DNA of 64,000 bases from Alteromonas portus (GTDB lineage: Bacteria > Pseudomonadota > Gammaproteobacteria > Enterobacterales > Alteromonadaceae), in the NCBI RefSeq assembly GCF_005117025.1, contig NZ_SWCO01000001.1, positions 620,001 to 684,000 of the forward strand. The letters are read 5' to 3'. The translations under genes and the position numbers were made by a program. This document shows positions 61,268 to 64,000 of this stretch, piece by piece (the first letter of the stretch is position 1; every line of letters starts with the position of its first letter). Under the pieces are notes generated by a model. That model was not told the origin of the DNA and made no database searches. It worked only from the letters and a program-made list of their open reading frames with translations.

Positions 61268-62341
61268 TTAATAAATAAAGTGCAGCAGGCTTATAAAGTG
61301 GATTTGAATATTCGCTGCCGCCCTTTCAACAGGATTGTCTGGCACAATTTGTACGGTAGCGCGAGCACCACTGGTGAGATGTTTTAACGATATTTTTTGT
61401 TCATCAAGCTTAATATGGACACGTTGACGCTGCGCATCGCGTACCCATCGGTTCGACTTCTCAACGCTTGCAAGGGTGCCGTTGGCAGCGAGTTGACCGT
61501 CACTTACACCAGCTTCAAACTCAGCCACTTTCGCTTTGAACACTTTGCCAGGTAGCGCATCGAAAACCACGTTAGCTTGAATGCCTTTCTTTACATTGGT
61601 TAGCGATTTCTCTCGAAAGTCTGCAACCACATCTAACGTGTTATCAACTACCGAGGCAAGCGGCGTACTTTGTTTAGCATAAGTACCCTGAGTTACCTGC
61701 ATGTTTGCCATGACGCCGTTATGCGGTGCTTTAATTTTTGTATAGGCTAAGTTTAATTCTGCCCGTTTGACCGCATTTACCGCGTCTAAATATTTCAGGT
61801 TTTTGTCACCTTGCTTACCTCTAGCAACAACTTGCTGGTTTAGTTCGGCTTTAAGCGCACTAATTTCAGCTTCGGCGCTTTTTAGCTGAGCGTAGGCTTT
61901 ATCTACGTTTTGTTGAGATACCACTTTGGTCTGCTTTAGGGAACGCAGCCGTTGAAATTCACTGTTACGCTCGTCGTAAACTGCGGATGCTGCCTCTAAT
62001 TTGGCTTTTATCGCTTCTGCTTTGGCATCAATTTGAGCATTTTCTAGTTCCACATTTGCCAAAGCAATCTGCGCCTTTTCAAGCGCAATTAGGTAAGGTG
62101 TTTCGTCAATAGTGAACAAAACCTGTCCTTCTTTTACGGTTTGATTATTTTTGACAAGCACCTCATTTATTGGCCCATTTATCTGGGGTGAGATTTGTGT
62201 GACCTGATGATAAACCCTCGCCTGTGGCGTCATAGGCATGCGTATATCTGCAATAATGAAGTAGACAAAACAGATGGCGAAACCGACCAAAGACAGTTTT
62301 ATATACCTAGCAAACTCCTGATCTGGTGTTCGTTGACTCAC
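61268..62341 (-). CDS. HlyD-family membrane fusion protein (EmrA/AaeA-like)
   Basis: 357 residues with a GTG start whose GTGA overlaps the MarR stop. It has one N-terminal membrane helix (LVGFAICFVYFIIADI) and a lipoyl-like half (QINGPINEVLVKNNQTVKEG). A long coiled coil (about 80-190) and the beta-barrel part (VTQGTYAKQSTPLASVVDNT; GARATVQIVPDN) follow. It bridges the DUF2955 pump to an outer-membrane channel not in the window. Confidence 0.9.
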   Translation of the reverse strand: MSQRTPDQEFARYIKLSLVGFAICFVYFIIADIRMPMTPQARVYHQVTQISPQINGPINEVLVKNNQTVKEGQVLFTIDETPYLIALEKAQIALANVELENAQIDAKAEAIKAKLEAASAVYDERNSEFQRLRSLKQTKVVSQQNVDKAYAQLKSAEAEISALKAELNQQVVARGKQGDKNLKYLDAVNAVKRAELNLAYTKIKAPHNGVMANMQVTQGTYAKQSTPLASVVDNTLDVVADFREKSLTNVKKGIQANVVFDALPGKVFKAKVAEFEAGVSDGQLAANGTLASVEKSNRWVRDAQRQRVHIKLDEQKISLKHLTSGARATVQIVPDNPVERAAANIQIHFISLLHFIY

Positions 62342-62820
62342 TTAAATGACTCCAACAATTTTGCTGCATTGGCTTCAATTTTCTGAACACATTTAGCCAT
62401 AGTGTGTAATTCCTCGTCCGATACTCCTGCGTACACTTCATCTCGAAGTGCCATTAACGTACTTTCGATATCATTCATTCGGCCTTTGCCCATATCTGTG
62501 AAATAAAGCAAGCGACTTCGTTTGTCGTTATCATCTGTAACGCGTTTGATTAAACCCGTAGTTTCAAGCTGCTTGATGGTGCGCGTTAAACTAGGCATTT
62601 CTATTTCCAAGCTTTCTGCCACCATCTGCTGTGTACAGCCTTCACCAAGTAATGACATATGAATCATTACGCGCCATCTAGACTCTGTAAGGTCGAGGTG
62701 TGCGACAGAATCAGTGACAGCTCTTCTGCACTTTTGCGCTGTACGGGCGAAAAGCGCAATAAGATGAAGTGGCATGGGTTCTGAAAATGACATATAGGCA
62801 TCCTTGATTTTACTTAGCAT
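62338..62820 (-). CDS. MarR-family transcriptional repressor
   Basis: 160 residues. The winged helix-turn-helix is at about 50-115 (LTESRWRVMIHMSLLGEGCT; AESLEIEMPSLTRTIKQLE), with the wing basic stretch RVTDDNDKRSRLLYFTDMG. It is the first gene of marR-hlyD-DUF2955. Two perfect palindromes lie at and just before its start codon, so it probably represses this operon until an efflux substrate binds. Confidence 0.93.
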   Translation of the reverse strand: MLSKIKDAYMSFSEPMPLHLIALFARTAQKCRRAVTDSVAHLDLTESRWRVMIHMSLLGEGCTQQMVAESLEIEMPSLTRTIKQLETTGLIKRVTDDNDKRSRLLYFTDMGKGRMNDIESTLMALRDEVYAGVSDEELHTMAKCVQKIEANAAKLLESFK

Positions 62821-62825
62821 GCTAA
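62814..62825. promoter_or_regulatory. MarR operator palindrome 1 (overlaps the marR start codon)
   Basis: TTAGCATGCTAA is a perfect 12-base palindrome that contains the marR ATG (complement of 62818-62820). Confidence 0.72.
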
Positions 62826-62838
62826 CTAGTTTAATTGT

Positions 62839-62850
62839 TTAGCATGCTAA
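62839..62850. promoter_or_regulatory. MarR operator palindrome 2
   Basis: A second exact TTAGCATGCTAA, centre 25 bases from the first and so in the 5' leader or promoter of marR. The flanks also agree in part (AAGTAA on one side). Confidence 0.74.
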
Positions 62851-63020
62851 GTAAATAATATTGAGATGAGGATGATATTTTGTAAGCTGAGCGCTTATTA
62901 GGAAAAGTATAAATGGTTACTTATATAAAGCCGTGTTTGTAACAGATAGATAGGCTTTAACTAAGCGCTGTTGAGCAGTGAGCAAGTACGGGGTGAAGTG
63001 GAATATTCATAAAAAAATAA

Positions 63021-63051
63021 AAAAGCCGTTTATTAAAAATAAACGGCTTTT
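63021..63051. terminator. Terminator of the receptor gene at the right edge
   Basis: AAAAGCCGTTTATT-AAA-AATAAACGGCTTTT is a 14-base-pair perfect hairpin, usable in both directions. It lies 28 bases after the receptor stop on the minus strand. Confidence 0.88.
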
Positions 63052-63078
63052 GGCTTAGGTCCAAAGGGAGATTTGGAT

Positions 63079-63999
63079 TTAGAATTTACCTCTAAACGAA
63101 GCAAACCAGTTTGTGCTAGTGTCGTAAACTGTTGGATACGTGTTACCGTTACCAAGAGCTGGACCTGCACCAGAGTAAACTGGAGGTTGCTCGCCAAGAA
63201 GGTTAAGAACACCTAGCGTGAACTCTAAGTTATCGTTCATGAAATAAGTAGCAGAGATATCAAGATAATTGATAGCTTTGAATCCGGTCTCAAGTTCATC
63301 ACCTTCATCATCGTTATCAGTTGTACCAAAGTGTCTCCAAGTCGCAGTAATATCAACGTCTAGGTTAGTATTCCACGTTGCCATAAATCTATGACGATAC
63401 TCAGGGTTAGGTGCGCCACACGCGTTACCGAAGAAGCCAGCACACTCAACAGTGTCACCACCAGGGAATGGTACGGTGCTTAGTTCATCTAGTAGCGTAG
63501 CTGCGTAGTCGAATCTAACATCGCCAAGCTCAGTGTCGAAGTTATAGCCTACCTGAACATCCACACCCGAAGTTTTAAGCGTAGCAATGTTTAGGTTTGT
63601 TTGTTGGAAACCAACACCAAACGTACCTGCTGCAAGTGAACCTGCAGAAGAACGGGTAATTAGGTTACAGAAAGTTGGGTCACCTGAATCAAGACAGTTG
63701 TCGAAGATAGTTTGAGCTGGAATACCAGCAGAAATCGCATCTTCTACCTCAATGTCAAAGTAATCCACAGTAATCGAAAGACCTTCGATACTTGCTGGTG
63801 TAATAACAACACCAAAGGTTACCGTATCTGCAGTCTCAGGAGATAGTTGTGGGTTACCACCTGTTAGCGATTGGGTTTGACCTGAGATAACGTCAAGAAT
63901 GTTACCGTATTGCGCTGCTGTTACACCGGTGCGTGCACAAGTTTCAAGTGAAGCAATTGGGTTTGCACCTGCACATGGGTCATACAACTGCTCGCCGCT
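63079..63999 (-). CDS. TonB-dependent receptor, C-terminal part (truncated by the window)
   Basis: Frame is open to the right edge; at least 306 residues of the barrel are present. It ends NWFASFRGKF with the C-terminal Phe of outer-membrane proteins. ISITVDYFDIEVEDAI-like strands (LSITVDYFDIEVEDAISAGI) and YLDISATYFMNDNLEFTLGV are the TonB-dependent receptor repeat pattern. Cys pairs (DPCAGANPIASLETCA, NCLDSGDPTFCN) are typical of receptors in this family that take up large organics. Codon use is strongly biased, as in the receptor at 33.9-36.6 kb. A TTG at 63987 is not the true start. Confidence 0.9.
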   Translation of the reverse strand, partial: SGEQLYDPCAGANPIASLETCARTGVTAAQYGNILDVISGQTQSLTGGNPQLSPETADTVTFGVVITPASIEGLSITVDYFDIEVEDAISAGIPAQTIFDNCLDSGDPTFCNLITRSSAGSLAAGTFGVGFQQTNLNIATLKTSGVDVQVGYNFDTELGDVRFDYAATLLDELSTVPFPGGDTVECAGFFGNACGAPNPEYRHRFMATWNTNLDVDITATWRHFGTTDNDDEGDELETGFKAINYLDISATYFMNDNLEFTLGVLNLLGEQPPVYSGAGPALGNGNTYPTVYDTSTNWFASFRGKF

Positions 64000-64000
64000 A

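Noticed and set aside
63079..63987. Complete gene starting at the TTG at 63987
   Set aside because: The frame is open beyond it and the protein lacks the signal peptide and plug, so the gene is cut by the window edge.

Overview
The window reads as chromosomal DNA from a marine gammaproteobacterium of the Alteromonas type. The evidence is the protein relatedness throughout, the abundance of TonB-dependent receptors, the recX-alaS-csrA-tRNA order, an Oad sodium-pump operon, psp/sap synteny shared with enterics, and a TtpC-type TonB system. No prophage, insertion sequence, integrase or CRISPR array was seen. The window cuts one gene at each end: a SulP transporter on the left and a TonB-dependent receptor on the right.

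Layout. 0-8 kb: SulP tail, a TonB-dependent receptor followed by a BetI-like regulator, then (minus strand) an FemAB-like acyltransferase overlapping a PepO lipoprotein peptidase. 7.5-12.2 kb: recX, alaS, csrA, tRNA-Ser(GCU) and two identical tRNA-Arg(ACG). 12.3-16.3 kb: a hotdog thioesterase and the oadGAB sodium-translocating decarboxylase. 16.4-24.7 kb: pspF-sapABCDF (minus) divergent from pspABC (plus). 24.7-33.4 kb: aromatic and branched-chain amino acid catabolism (phhA, tyrR, fahA, maiA, an Lrp-type regulator, leucine dehydrogenase, kynA) with candidate TyrR boxes and the 4.5S SRP RNA. 33.9-42.9 kb: a receptor, a methyltransferase and a DUF3450/TtpC/ExbB/ExbD/TonB/TPR energy-transduction operon, with strongly biased (highly expressed type) codon use. 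43-50 kb: tmcA, a second thioesterase, then a thiamine uptake operon under a TPP riboswitch. 50-54 kb: tRNA-Trp, holD-rimI, a 98-residue 2OG-Fe(II) oxygenase-like protein and a DMT permease. 53-58.3 kb: a LysR regulator divergent from an MFS/LLM/AKR/MDR redox cluster. 58.3-64 kb: a diguanylate cyclase, a MarR-HlyD-DUF2955 efflux operon and the truncated receptor.

How it fits together. The main theme is nutrient capture across the outer membrane (four receptors and a dedicated TonB system) coupled to amino acid and vitamin use. Several control elements can be read directly: a TPP riboswitch with a hairpin that can hide the ribosome binding site, TyrR boxes before phhA and tyrR, a sigma-54 promoter with paired inverted motifs in the psp intergenic region, twin perfect palindromes at the marR start, and inverted repeats before the Lrp-type gene. 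The least described parts are the DUF3450/TPR partners of the TonB system, the minimal oxygenase-like protein and the linker-expanded psi subunit. No wholly new multi-gene system could be established from sequence alone.
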